Assembly (NCBI RefSeq): GCF_028372415.1
Contig: NC_092875.1
Coordinates: forward strand, 357,236,233 to 357,300,232
Direction: 5' to 3'
Source: Notamacropus eugenii
Lineage: Eukaryota > Chordata > Mammalia > Diprotodontia > Macropodidae
Length of the DNA: 64,000 nucleotides
Part shown: one piece after another, positions 12,540 through 23,640 of the stretch
Numbering within the stretch: position 1 is the first letter of the stretch
Layout: every line of letters begins with the position of its first letter
Made by a program: the position numbers and the translations under genes
Notes under the pieces: generated by a model
What the model saw: the letters and a program-made list of their open reading frames with translations, nothing else
The model's database searches: none
Told to the model about the DNA's origin: nothing

Positions 12540-14363
12540 AGAAGGGGAAAAGGATGGGTAGAATGGGAAAAAAATTCTCATATAAAAGAGGTACGAAAAC
12601 AAGAAAATTTATAGGAGAGGGGAAAAAGGGGGAGGGGACAGCAAATAATGACTGAACATCCCTCTCCTCAGAATCGGTTCAAAGAGGCAAGACCATATTC
12701 ACATTCATTCAGTTGGGTATAGAAATCTATCTTCCCACATGAGAAGTAAATAAAAGATATGGAGAGTGAAGATGATAAAAGAAAGGGCTGACTAAGGAAG
12801 GCAGTGTTCAGAAGCAAAACAGACTCTTAAGAAGGGACAGGATAAAAAGTGAGAGAGAAGGATAAACAGAAGAAATGGGATGCAGGTAAATACATGGATA
12901 TTAATTATAAAGGTGAATGTGAATGGGATGAGCTCACCCATAAAATGGATAACAAAATGGATTAGAAACCAGAATCCAACAAGATGTTGTTTATGAAAGA
13001 CAAACTTAAAATAGAAAGAAATGCACAGATTTAAAATAAAGGGCTGGAACAGAATCTATTACGCTTCTGTTGAAATAAAAAAAAAAAGGTAGGGATAGCA
13101 ATCATGATCTCAGACAAAACAAAAAGAAAAACAATTGGGGAATGGCTGACCAAGTTGAGGCATATGATTGTGATAGAGTACTGTTAAACTGTAAAAAATT
13201 ATGAGAAGAGTTGTTTCAGAAAAATAACATTACAAGACATATGAAAAGTGACAAAATGTAAAGTGAAAGACCTAATTAATGGAGATAATCAGGAAAAAAA
13301 TAAATTTTGGCAAAAGTTACCATAGACAATGGAGCAATATAAAACATATTTTTACAGTAAGATTCTCTGGTAAAGGCCTTATTTCTCAAATATATAGGTA
13401 ACTGATTTAAATTCATAAAAAAAAAAGAAATAAAACTCATTCCCCAGTTGATAAAAGGTCAAAGAATATGATGGGCAGATTTCAGAAAAAAATAGAAACT
13501 ATTTACAATCATATGAAAAAGTGTTCTAAATTACTATTAATTAGAGAAATGAAAATTACAAGAACTTTAAAGTGTCATTTCATACTTATCAGAAATGACA
13601 AATGCCAAAGGAGATGAGGGAAAATACACTAATAAACTGCTGTTGGAATTGTGAACTAGTCCAACCATTCTGCAGTACAATTTGGAACTGCCCAAAGGGC
13701 TATAAAATTGTGCATATGTTTCAACCCAGCAATACCACTAGTAGGTCTGTACCCCCAAACAAATCAGTGAAAAATGATAAGAATTTGTATATACACAAAT
13801 ATTTATAGTTGCTCTTCTGTGGAAGTAAAGAATTAAAAATTGAGGGAATTTCTAGAAATTGAGGAATGGCCAAACAACTTGTTGCATAAATTTGTGATGG
13901 AGTACTATGATGCCATAAGAAATGACATGAATAGCTGATTCAGAATAACAACAACAATAGCAGCATAATAAGACATAAGAACTCATAAAATATAAAGTGA
14001 AAAGAACTGGGAGATCATTGTGTGAAGTGATAATGTTCAACGATGATCAACTGTGAAATACTTGGTTACTCTGATCAGTACCATGATCTGAGACAACTCT
14101 AAATGACTCATGATGAGAAAAATGCTAACCACCTCCAGAGAGAGAATTGATCAACTCAGAGTACAAATTGAAGTAAAATTTCCTTGTGTTTTAAATTTTG
14201 ACCTTTTTCGTGATATGGCTAATACAGAATTATGTTTTAGATGATTTCACGTGTATATTAATTGATATCATTTTGTTTGCTTTCTTTGTGAGTTGGAGGG
14301 AGAAAAGGAATTTGGAACTCAAAATTAAAAAATAAAAAAAATGTTTAAAATTAAAAAAAAATA
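12540..14363 (+). mobile_element. Old L1 with internal deletion (spacer, endonuclease start, then ORF2 end and 3'UTR)
   Basis: A purine-rich spacer is followed at about 12900 by the start of ORF2 endonuclease in decayed form (gtgaatgggatgagctcacc, then KGWNRIYYAS-like codons near 13040-13070 and VGIAIMISDKTK near 13090-13125). The sequence then jumps near 13125 to ORF2 C-terminal text and 3' sequence. A second run of ORF2 C-terminus at 13375-13960 includes ggaattgtgaactagtccaa and ggctataaaattgtgcatat, matching minus-strand 32640-32720 of the young L1. The 3'UTR ends near 14363 in an A-rich tail. The partial repetition of C-terminal text suggests two overlapping fragments or a rearranged copy. 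Confidence 0.72.
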
Positions 14364-14914
14364 AGAAAACACAGTCTCTCTGGTTTCAGTTTCATCATCT
14401 ATAAAGTGATGTTGGAGGTGATTATTGCTAAAGTCCATTTTAATTTTAAATAATATGATCTTTTAGATTTCATGTTAAATGGAAGTGAAAAAATGTTGTT
14501 GAAGCACCACTTTCATATTATGTACCTTTAGTTTAATCATTTCTACCCCTATACCCCACTATGTTCAGTCCAGGTTTAGGGGATTACCTTTGTATCGCTG
14601 ATCTTTTAATGTTTAGGGTCTGTAACCACTGGGACATTTTTTTCATTTGCCTCCATAAACCTGTTTTCCTCATGACATTCCTTCGGAATACTTGTAATGC
14701 TTTAAATGAGGTAAGACAGACAATGGTACCCTTAACTAGAAAAAAATGAGCAACTTTTCTCTGTTTGTCTAGTATTTTCTCCACCTAATTTCAACCTAAA
14801 AACTAAGCTAGAATTTTACATGTAAGATGGTGGTGGTATATTCCCAAGGTCTTATACTGTGTTCTGTCCTATCAAATAAGAATGAGCATGTGGAATAAAA
14901 TTACTATCACTCCC

Positions 14915-14976
<62 letters not shown>

Positions 14977-16689
14977 GCTAGTGTGTGTTTGGAGTACTGG
15001 TTAAGCCCTCAGTGTCACTGGTCTGGGTCTACTGATTTTCTCTATGAAGAGTGTACTTTTCTTTCCTTTTTGAAAAGGATGTCAATTTAACACAAAATGA
15101 CAGATGGTAAATTAAAGAAGCCTTCAATCTCTGTCATTTTTAAACTTTTGTTTTGAAGAGAAATATTTTCAAAGCATATACAATTCTTTTGTGCCTGATG
15201 TAATATTTTGCAAACAATTATGAATAACAGTCCTCCAAAACATTCTATGAGGATGTCACATATGGGGGTATAAAAGTGACCTTGATCATAAGCTCTGGCA
15301 GATTCTACCAAGATATATTTCTATCAAGAAAAAAGATTTGACTATGAGCCTAGTGATTTTCTGCATAATTATCCTTCAAAGATCTGTCTATTGAAGTTCA
15401 AAATGTCATCATCAGAATTTGGGAAAATACATATTTTTTTTCAGTTTAGTTTAGTTTCTATAAAATTATAGTTTTATATAGTTTCAGTTTAGTATAGTTT
15501 CTACAAAACTATAAAGAATGCTAGCTAATGTGGGGTATAGAGGAAGTAGCCAAAACCATGAAATAATAGGTCCTTAAAGTAATAAATACGAATAACAGTA
15601 TTGTTTTTGCTGCTTCCTTCTCCCTAACTCTCCCCTACCTACCACAGTTCTGAGAATAAAGTAGTACAAAGTGAATTCAAATCTTTCAGTCTTTGAGAGG
15701 ACTAGAGGACATCTAGTATAACTGAAACAGTTCTCATTATAAGATAAAGTCGGATTTTTCCAATAAAGTTTTCTGCTCTTCCACAGATAGAAATAGCATC
15801 TATTTCTTCAGGAATGGAAAATAATTTTAACAAAGTCTACACCACTAAGGAGAGACAAAAAAAAAACTCACAAAAGAGTCACTCAGTCACTAACTTTTAG
15901 TCAGTTATGCCTTTCACTCAGCCTGGACCTTTCAGTCTGTAGGACTCTATATATCATAAGTACAAAAATTATAAAGATAAAGATGAATTATTCAGACTAA
16001 AACTTACCAATTATGAATGATGTATATAACCAAGTGAAATACATTGTTTGTTTGGAATATATTGTATAGGATATAATAAGATTTTAAGTTAATCAATTGT
16101 TCTGAATTAGATGATAATGAAGGTAACTACAGGTAGTTGTGTTCTGGCAGGTGGTGAAATATGGCCCAGCAGGAAATTAAAAAAAATCCTGATTCATAGC
16201 TGAAACTGTTATTTTCCATATCTCTGTATATGGCAAGTTTAGACATCTTTGAATGGCTATCTCTGTTAAAATGAGTTGTAGGGCTTGTCCAAGAGTTTAA
16301 TTTTCATCCCCCCATCAATGTCCCCTTTCTAACTCATTGCAGCCATCAATCCTGCAGATGGGCTGAGTCAGACTTTCACAGACTTGTCAGGGGATAGGGC
16401 AGGGGATGGGGCTCAACTTGTTGCTTTGACATGAGTTTTCCCTTTCCCAGGATCCCTTTGTTCTAAGAGTACCTTAGCACCTTGGAGATGAACTATTGCC
16501 AAATTCATAAAGTCCTATGTCTGATGGAGAAAAAACAATAACCAAACCAAAGACAAAGGGCAAGATGGAGCCACTAAGTACAGGAGAAGCCTGGTCAATG
16601 TCATGCTCTTGCTCTGAGTGACTCTTTCCCTCCCCCACCTAAACACCTTGGGATGGGAAAAAGGATAATACAGTGGATACCCAAACAGC
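14364..16689. other. Unique DNA, no gene seen
   Basis: The only notable structure is the AC microsatellite at 14917-14974. Short open frames at 14561-14749 (plus) and 15087-15311 (minus) have no recognisable similarity or context. Confidence 0.5.
14917..14974 (+). repeat. (AC)29 microsatellite
   Basis: An uninterrupted AC dinucleotide run of 58 bases, likely polymorphic. Confidence 0.97.
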
Positions 16690-16870
16690 TATGATTTACT
16701 TATCACTTTAAGATCTGCAAAGTGCTTTACACGTGTATCTCATTTTATTGTCACAACAGTCCTGGGGGACAGCAGCTTTTATTATCCCCATTTTTTAGTT
16801 CAGGAAACTGAGAATGAGGAAGGTTTAAGTATCTTGCTTGTGGTCACACTTACTGACTCAATCCAGTGTT
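16690..16870 (-). mobile_element. MIR/CORE-like SINE
   Basis: The plus strand reads the reverse complement of the family: gcaaagtgctttacacgtgt, atctcattttattgtcacaa, tattatccccattttttagt, caggaaactgag, and a decayed cttgcttgtggtcacac. It is old and diverged. Confidence 0.75.
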
Positions 16871-17049
16871 CTCTCTATCTCTGCTCACTCACACTAAATA
16901 TCTTAATCACTATTTTGAAACCTCAGAAATAGTAAATTTATATTTGGAAAAACCTTTTTCAATATCTGTTGCTTCATGGTCGAGAGTAGGGACTGGAAGA
17001 AGTGGGTACTATCTGCAAGGAGACAAATTTGAGTTTAATATAAATAGCT

Positions 17050-17345
17050 GTTGAGAGGCAGCTTGGCATAGAGCATGTTTGCCTCTCACATATGTTTGCT
17101 AGGGGACCAGAGAAAAGTCACTACGTGCCTCAGTGTTCTCCAGCACTGACATTCTACTCTTTAGCAGTTAAAAATCTATCTATGAATTGTTTGCACATAC
17201 TACTATAATAATGTTATGTTTTGAATATATATTGTAAGCAAGATTCTATGAAGATGAAATTCATTCAATAAACATACAAGTATGAAAAAAAGACATTCCC
17301 TATTCTCTTGAAGTTTACAGTCCAATGGGCGAACAAAGAGAACAC
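17050..17345. repeat. Fragments of old interspersed repeats
   Basis: 17050-17130 (gaggcagcttggcatagagc) resembles the 5' part of a marsupial CORE-SINE. 17240-17345 (attcattcaataaacatacaa, ctcttgaagtttacagtcca) matches the start of an old repeat also present at 61740 and 63320. Both are short and diverged. Confidence 0.45.
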
Positions 17346-17959
17346 ACAAAAAAAGAAGAAGCTGAAAAAGATGGGGGAGGTCAGGAGTCAGCAGAGGATT
17401 TGATGCTCCATGAAGCCATAGCCACGCAGGGCTGCAAATGAAAACTTTAGATTTCCCTGGAAAGTTCAGAATCCAACCTCCCATAAAGGAGAGTTTGGGA
17501 GTTTAGTCTTCCAAGAAAAGTGAAAAAATGTTGAATATCAAAAATTTATACAAACAAAATTTTAATAAAGAAAATGAAGGAAAGTAAATAAAAATAATCA
17601 AATGATTTAAAATATTGTATTTCATTGATTACTTTATTACTTAAAATGTAATGCATTTTAACAGATAGGATAGACATAACTAATAATTGTTTAATAATAA
17701 ATTATTCAGGTAATTTGATTTGTGTAGATAGGAAATTATGTGAATATATTTAGTTATTCTATTGAAAGTTACATAAGACAACAATCAATAAGAGGTCATA
17801 AGTCAGAGAAAATTCTTATATTAATCAGAGTAATGATTTTTAGGCTAAGGACCAAATATGTGAGATCATCAGTAAAGGAAGCTCCAAGTTGAGGAAAAAT
17901 CTACCAAAGCAGAGCTGAATCTTCTCTGCAGTTTAAAGACTTGGAGAATTTCCTACACA
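17346..17959. other. AT-rich DNA, no gene seen
   Basis: No recognisable feature. Confidence 0.5.
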
Positions 17960-18085
17960 GTCACTGAGAGGTTTTGACTTGTCAAAAGTCACGCATCATG
18001 TATGTGTCAAAGGCAGGATTTGAGATCCAAATCTTACTAACTTCTAAGTCAGCCGTCTATTTACTATGTCGTACTACCTTCAGAA
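17960..18085 (-). mobile_element. MIR/CORE-like SINE fragment
   Basis: The plus strand reads ggttttgacttgtcaaaagtc, tgtgtcaaaggcaggatttg and tcagccgtctatttactatg, the reverse complement of the tRNA-side half of a CORE-SINE. It is diverged. Confidence 0.6.
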
Positions 18086-18455
18086 TTCTTACTGATTTGT
18101 ATATTGTTTCTTTGGTGGAGTTATTTCATTCTATACTTTATTTGAATTGCTTTTTGCAACTATAACATTTTGTTTACATAAGTAACTTTATAAAATTGTA
18201 TTCCTGGCAGACAAGACTGGGAGCTATTTTCCAAACTCTATCTGCTGTCTTTTGCCATTGTGCATTTGTGAAGTCTGTCTCCCAAACCTGGAATGTACTC
18301 CTTCTTTATTGCTAACCTATCAAAAGTCTTTTTTTCCCTTATGTTCTGCATAGGTGCTATGTGTTCCTTGATGTCCTTAACTATATGTTTTTTCACCTTA
18401 AATTTTTCTTTAGCTCTTGGTATCTTGACCTTGCATTTATTGGAACCCATTATAC

Positions 18456-18583
18456 TTCTCTGTGTGTCTCTGTCTATGTCTCTCTGTCTCTCTGTCTCTT
18501 TCTCTCTCTCTGTCTTTCTGTCTCTCTTTGTCTCTGTCTATCTGTGTCTCTCTTTCTCTCTCCTCTCTCTCTGTCTCTCTGTA
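18456..18583 (+). repeat. TCTCTG-rich simple repeat
   Basis: An irregular run of TCTC and TCTG units. The plus-strand open frames that cross it (18293-18616, 18361-18633) reflect this composition and are not called. Confidence 0.9.
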
Positions 18584-18639
18584 AGCTACATGAGGCCAAG
18601 GACTGTATCTTTATAGTGTCAGTACCTGATTGATGATCA

Positions 18640-18960
18640 TGTATAAAGAGTCTGCTCTATGTCAAGTACTATGCTAGATGCTCAAGATAATAATAATAAC
18701 TAGCATTTATATAGTGCTTACTATATACTAAACTCTGTGCTAAATACTTTGCAATTATTGCCTCATTTAGTCCTCACAAAATCCCTGGGTGGTAGGTGCT
18801 CTTATTATCCCCACTTTATAGATGAAGAAATTGAGACAAACAAAGGTTGTAGCTTGCCCAGGGTCCCACAGCTAGTGAATATCTAAGCCATATTTGAACA
18901 CAGATCTTCTAGACTCCAGGCCTGCTGGTCTACCCAACATACCACCTAGCTTTCCCATTA
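18640..18960 (-). mobile_element. MIR/CORE-like SINE, near complete
   Basis: Reverse-complement text on plus: agcatttatatagtgcttac, cctcatttagtcctcacaaa, ttattatccccactttatag, gcttgcccagggtcccacag, ending in ccaacataccacctagcttt. That last phrase is the tRNA-type end typical of marsupial SINEs. The three-quarter-length match and intact ends make this one of the clearest SINEs here. Confidence 0.8.
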
Positions 18961-19019
18961 CATAAGTGAGAGAGAGTCCCTATTTTGCTAGCTAGACACA
19001 ATGTGTTCATCGATGAGTA

Positions 19020-19432
19020 AACAGTATTTATATAAAAGCAAATGCACAGTGATTTGGAAAAGTACTAAATAGTACTAAAACCTAGATATCAGGAAAGGCT
19101 TTTTGAAGGATCTGTCACTTAAGATGATTTTAAAAGTAATAAAGATTTAAGAGGTTGAGGTAAAGAAGGAGGGAATTCCAGGAATGGGGGACAGCCGGTA
19201 CAAAGAATTAGAGAAAGAAATATGGATATCATGTAGTGTGATTAACAAAGATGAATGGAACATTTAGGACATGAGAAAAAGTAATGTGTATCAGCCTGGA
19301 TGTTTAGGCTGGCACCAAATTGTGATGGGCTTTAAATGCCAGGAGAGGACTTTGCATCAGATTCTAACTTTAGTAGACAGCCACTGAAGTTTCTTGATGA
19401 AATGCATGACATGAATAGGCTTGCACTCCATG
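19020..19432 (+). repeat. Old interspersed repeat, left part (split by the HAL1 insertion)
   Basis: Phrases such as ggaattccaggaatggggga, ccagtacaaagaatt-like text, gatgggctttaaatgccagg and agacagccactgaagtttct belong to a dispersed mammalian repeat that I cannot name with certainty. It resumes after 23001 (gctactgcaagaatcctgac, ggtgatgaggacctaggctg), so everything from 19449 to 22984 was inserted into it. Confidence 0.6.
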
Positions 19433-20064
19433 AAAATCAACTGGGTAGGAACAGAGCCAAGATGGTGGAGTAGAAAGATGCATATACTCTAGTGCTTCAC
19501 CCACAGCCCACAAAATACCTGTAAAAATGACTCTCAGCAAAGTCTAGAGCAGCAGAAGCTATAGAGCAACAGAGCGAAAGAGGTTTCCAGCCAAAGGTAA
19601 CCTGGAAGGCAGACAGGAAAGGTCTATCATACAAGATGCTGAGCTGAACAGAGCCCAACCCTGGCCACATGGCATGGGGAGGAACAGGACCAGAACAGGC
19701 CTCCAGGGCAGAATCCCCGGCAGGGAGGGTCCCAGATACTTTGAACCACAAATGACAAAGAAAGCTCCAAAGGTCAGTGTGGGAGGGCTTTTCCAGCTGA
19801 GCAAGAGGGGAAGGGGCTCCTGCAGCAATAGAACTAGGCAATGGCAGGGGTGGTGGGAGCAGACTGAAGGCAGCTATGGTGGCCAGGAAGCAGCCTGGGT
19901 CCACTGTCCAGGCAGCTTAGCTTAAAGCCTCTAGTGGTAGGGAGCAGCTGATCTAAACCCCAGCCCTGAGTGATGGCCCTGACCCCACCCAAAGCCCAGG
20001 GCAACCAAGCACCTGAGTCAAATCTCTTGACAAAAGATTCAGAAGTGAAGTAACTGACTGGAAA

Positions 20065-21054
20065 AATGCCCAGAAAAGGGAAAAAAATAAGACCATAGAA
20101 GGTTACTTTCTTGGTGAACAAGTGTCTCCTTCCATCATTTCAGATGAGGAAGAACAAGGCTTACTCTAACAGGAAGTTAAGACCCCTGCCTCCAGGGCCT
20201 CCAAAGTGAACTTAAATGGGGCTCAGGCAAAGGAAGAGCTTGAAAAGCAAGTTAGCAGCTTGCTGAAGGAGAACCAAAAAAATGCTGAGAAAAATAACAC
20301 CTTTAAAAAGAGGTTAATGCAATTGGAAAAAGAGGCCCAAAAAGTCAAGGGGGAGAAGGAGGCAAAGGAAAAGGTTTGAAAGCTCACTAAACAAAACAGT
20401 TTTTTGAAAGAGAGAATTGAGTTCAGGGAAATGAAAGACTATGAAATAAGCCAAGCAATTAAAAAACAAAAATAAAAGTTTGAACAAATAGAAGATAATG
20501 TGAAACATCTCACTGGAAAAACAACTGACCTGGAAAATAGATCCAGGAGAGACAATTTAAAAATTATGGGACTACCTGAAAGTCATGATCAAAAAAAAAG
20601 AGCCTAGGCATTGTCTTCCATGAAGTTGTCCTGATATTCTAGAACCAGAGGGCAAAATAAATATTGAAAGAATCCACTGATCACCTCCTGAAAGAGACCT
20701 GAAAAGAGAAACTCCTAGGAATATTGTGGCCAAATTTCAGAGTTCCCAGGTCAAGGAGAAAATATTGCAAGCAGCTAGAAAGAAACAATTTGAGTATTTT
20801 GGAAATACAATCAGGATAGCACAGGATTTGGCAGTTTCAACATTAAGGGATCAAAGGGTTTGGCATAGGATATTCCAGAAGTCAAAGGAACTGGGATTAA
20901 AACCAAGAATCACCTACCCAGCAAAACTGAGTATAATACTTCAAGTGAATAAATGATCATTCAATGATATAGAGGACTTTCAAGTATTCATGATGAAAAG
21001 ACCAGAACTGAAGAGAAAATTTGACTTTCAAACACAAGAATCAAGAGAAGCATG
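20065..21054 (+). pseudogene. Decayed HAL1 ORF1
   Basis: An atgcccagaaaagggaaaaa start is followed by an IEGYFLGEQ-like segment, a shortened coiled coil (20220-20450), the RRM entry near 20510-20570, and a C-terminal domain that is open from 20726 to 20956 (VKEKILQAARKKQFEYFGNT near 20749-20808). It is closed by a shift near 20600 and several stops. Confidence 0.8.
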
Positions 21055-21183
21055 AAAAGGTAAACAGAAAAGAGAAATCTTAAAAGACTTTCTGAAGGCG
21101 AACTGCTTACATTCCTACATGGAAAGAAAATATTCATAACTCTAGAGACTTTTCTCAGTATTTGGATATGTGAAAGGATTGTA

Positions 21184-21223
<40 letters not shown>

Positions 21224-22009
21224 AAGTACAGACTGTGTTGAATCAGAAGAGATGACATCCATAAAAAATAAAATAAAAATTAAGGGGTGAGGGAGGAAAA
21301 TACTGAGAGGAGAAAGTGAGAAATGGAATGAGGCAGGCTATAACTCATAAAAGAGATAAAGAAAAATCTTGTTCAATAGAGGAGAAAAGGGAGAAGGGGA
21401 GTGGGGAAAAGTGAAGCTACTCTCTCCACATATGGCTTAAGGAGGGAATAACATGCTCACTAAATTTGGTATGAAAATCTATCTTATACTACAAGAAAGT
21501 AGGGGAGGAGGTGACAAGTGGGGTGAGGGGAATGATAGAAGAGAGGGCAAATGGGGAAGGGAGTAACTAGAAATAAATACTTTTGGGAAGGGACAAGATC
21601 AAATGAGGGAATAAAAAAATAAGGAGGGATACAGTAAGATAGAGGGCAATATAGTTAGTATTATACAACAAAATTATTATGGAGGTCTTTTGCAAAATGA
21701 TGCATATTTAGTCTGTATTGAATTGTTTGACTTCTCAGTGGGGATGGGTAGGGAGGGAGGGAGAGGGAGAGAAGTTAGAATTCAAAACATTTAAAACGAA
21801 TGTTGAGAAATATTATTGCATATAGCCAGGAAATAAGAAACACATGTAATGGAGTATAGAAATTTATCTTGTCCTACAAGAAAAGAGAGAAGATGGAGAT
21901 AAGCGAGGGGTGGGGTGAGATAGAAGGGAGGGCCCATTGAGTGAAGGGGTAATCAGAATGCAAGGTATTAGGGGGTGGAAGGAGGGGAGAGATGGGGAAA
22001 AAATTTGGA

Positions 22010-22974
22010 CATGTTACAAAGTGATGTAAAAGCAATTAGTATTAAAATAATTGACTGAATTAATTACTGAGACTAAATCAGAGACATCTTTAGTTTGGGG
22101 AAAAGAATTTTAGTCAAAAGTTTTTGAGGCAGGTAACTTCGGGTAAAACTTGGCATTGATGGAAAAGTTAAAATTTTAATGGTAAATTTGATTTTATGAT
22201 TGATATTTAAGCAGGAACTTGTATAGAAAGGCATGTAAGCCACTTAAGACTTGCCTGAAAAGATGTTCCTTAGCCAATGTGAAATTATAGTCATATCTGA
22301 AACCTGGTTATTGGAACTTGCTATTTTAAGATGCTTTGGGAGTATTAACTAACTGTTCTTCTGAGTCTAACTCCAGGTATGGATAGCAAGAAAGGCAGTC
22401 TGAGCCTCCAATTCATGATGTCAGCAAGCCTGTGAGATACTGGTATAAACTGAAAGAGGTGATCTCATGGGAAGGGTGAGAAAGTAGCTGTTAAGCCTGG
22501 GCTGAGGTTGGATTCTCCTGACTCAGTTTCCCCACTGACTTTAAGCGTCACTGAATGCAAGTTGACAATCTGCTTCTGCCTGGAATTGAAATGAAGTTGG
22601 GCAGATATTGTTTCCCTGCAATGTCCTTACTCTTAGTGGCAATTTCCTACAGTCAAACAGTTTATAAGCTTAATACCAGATCTATTAAATTATAGATTGT
22701 TGGTAAGGGAACATCTGAGGTTAAGTCTAAAATTAAGCTATTAGGTTTAGGACTTTAGACCAACAACAATAAGTTAGGGTCTTTTAATTCTTAGTAATAG
22801 TGTGGAGACAATTAGGTCAAGGGATTATGAAGTTATCATTCATAGTTATTATTTGTGTTTCGGTTGATTAATGTTAAAAAATTGTTTGTGGTCTATATTG
22901 TAAATGCTTTAAAAGAAATATCACCTGGCTAAAAGTTGGAATTGTTTTATGTGATATGAATTGTATTAAAAATG
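22010..22974 (+). other. Non-L1 sequence joined to HAL1, unknown origin
   Basis: No family is recognised and no long open frame is present. The right end has polyadenylation-signal-like motifs (ATTAAA, AATAAA) followed by a run of A, as in the 3' end of a cellular or repeat transcript. It may be a co-mobilised downstream flank (3' transduction) or a separate RNA joined by template switching. Confidence 0.5.
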
Positions 22975-23000
22975 AAAAATAAAAAAAAATCAATTTAGTA

Positions 23001-23150
23001 GCTCCATGGAAAATGAGAAAGTAAGAGCTGGAAGCAGGCAAACAAATTCAGAGCTACTGCAAGAATCCTGACAAGTGGTGATGAGGACCTAGGCTGGACA
23101 TGGGATCATAACTTGATTAGTCATGTGGACTACCATAATAATCCAAATTT
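23001..23150 (+). repeat. Old interspersed repeat, right part
   Basis: This continues the repeat interrupted at 19432 (see 19020-19432). The junction supports a clean insertion at 19449-22984. Confidence 0.5.
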
Positions 23151-23199
23151 AGATAATCATTTCAACTTTTGAGTTCTGTATTTTAAATCACAATACTTT

Positions 23200-23640
23200 G
23201 TTAAATTAAATTTATTTTCAATTTTCAACATTCACTTCCATAAATTTTCAAATTTCAAATTTTCTCCCTCTCCCCCTCCTCCCCTCACCCCAGGACACCA
23301 TGTATTCTGATTACCCTTTCCTGCAATCTGCCCTCCTTTCATCACTCCCCTCCACCCCCAAGCAATACAGCATAGGTTATACATGTGTAGTTATGTAAAA
23401 CACTTCCATAATGGTCATGTTGTGAAAAACTAACCTCATTTTCCTCTGTCATGTCTCACCTGCCATTTATTCTATTCTTTCCTTTGACCTGTCCCTCTAC
23501 CAAAATGTTTGCTTCCCAATTACCCATTCCCCCATTCTGCTGTTCCTGCTGTTATCCCCCCTCTCTTATTCCCTTCTCCACTGCTTTCCTGTTGGGTAAG
23601 ATAAACTTTCATACACAAGTGAGTGAATCCCAATACTTCT
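23200..23640 (-). mobile_element. 5'-truncated L1/HAL1 3' end
   Basis: The minus strand reads the purine-rich HAL1 3' region and tail. On plus this is attttcaacattcacttcca, caaattttctccctctcccc, then tctgccctcctttcatcact. Only about 440 bases are present. No target-site duplication was seen with confidence. Confidence 0.75.

Larger units (their letters stand above)
19449..22984 (+). mobile_element. HAL1 subfamily A, copy 3, with about 1 kb of foreign 3' sequence (chimera or 3' transduction)
   Basis: HAL1 sequence runs from its 5' end (GAACAGAGCCAAGATGGTGG at 19449) to about 22009. It includes decayed ORF1 and a purine-rich 3' region with a (AC)n tract at 21187-21220. The terminal HAL1 bases (aactcaaaatcttgtggaaatg type) are not recognisable. 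From 22010 the sequence is not L1-like and ends in an A-rich tail at 22975-22988, preceded by ATTAAA and AATAAA. Diverged target-site duplications, AAAATCAACTGGGTAG at 19433-19448 and AAAATCAATTTAGTAG at 22985-23000 (13 of 16 matching), enclose both parts. The older repeat resumes right after. One insertion event of both parts is therefore likely. Confidence 0.7.

Noticed and set aside
12237-12602. 121-codon minus-strand frame rich in Phe, Leu and Ser, looking like membrane segments
   Set aside because: It is a read of the GGAA/GAAA microsatellite.
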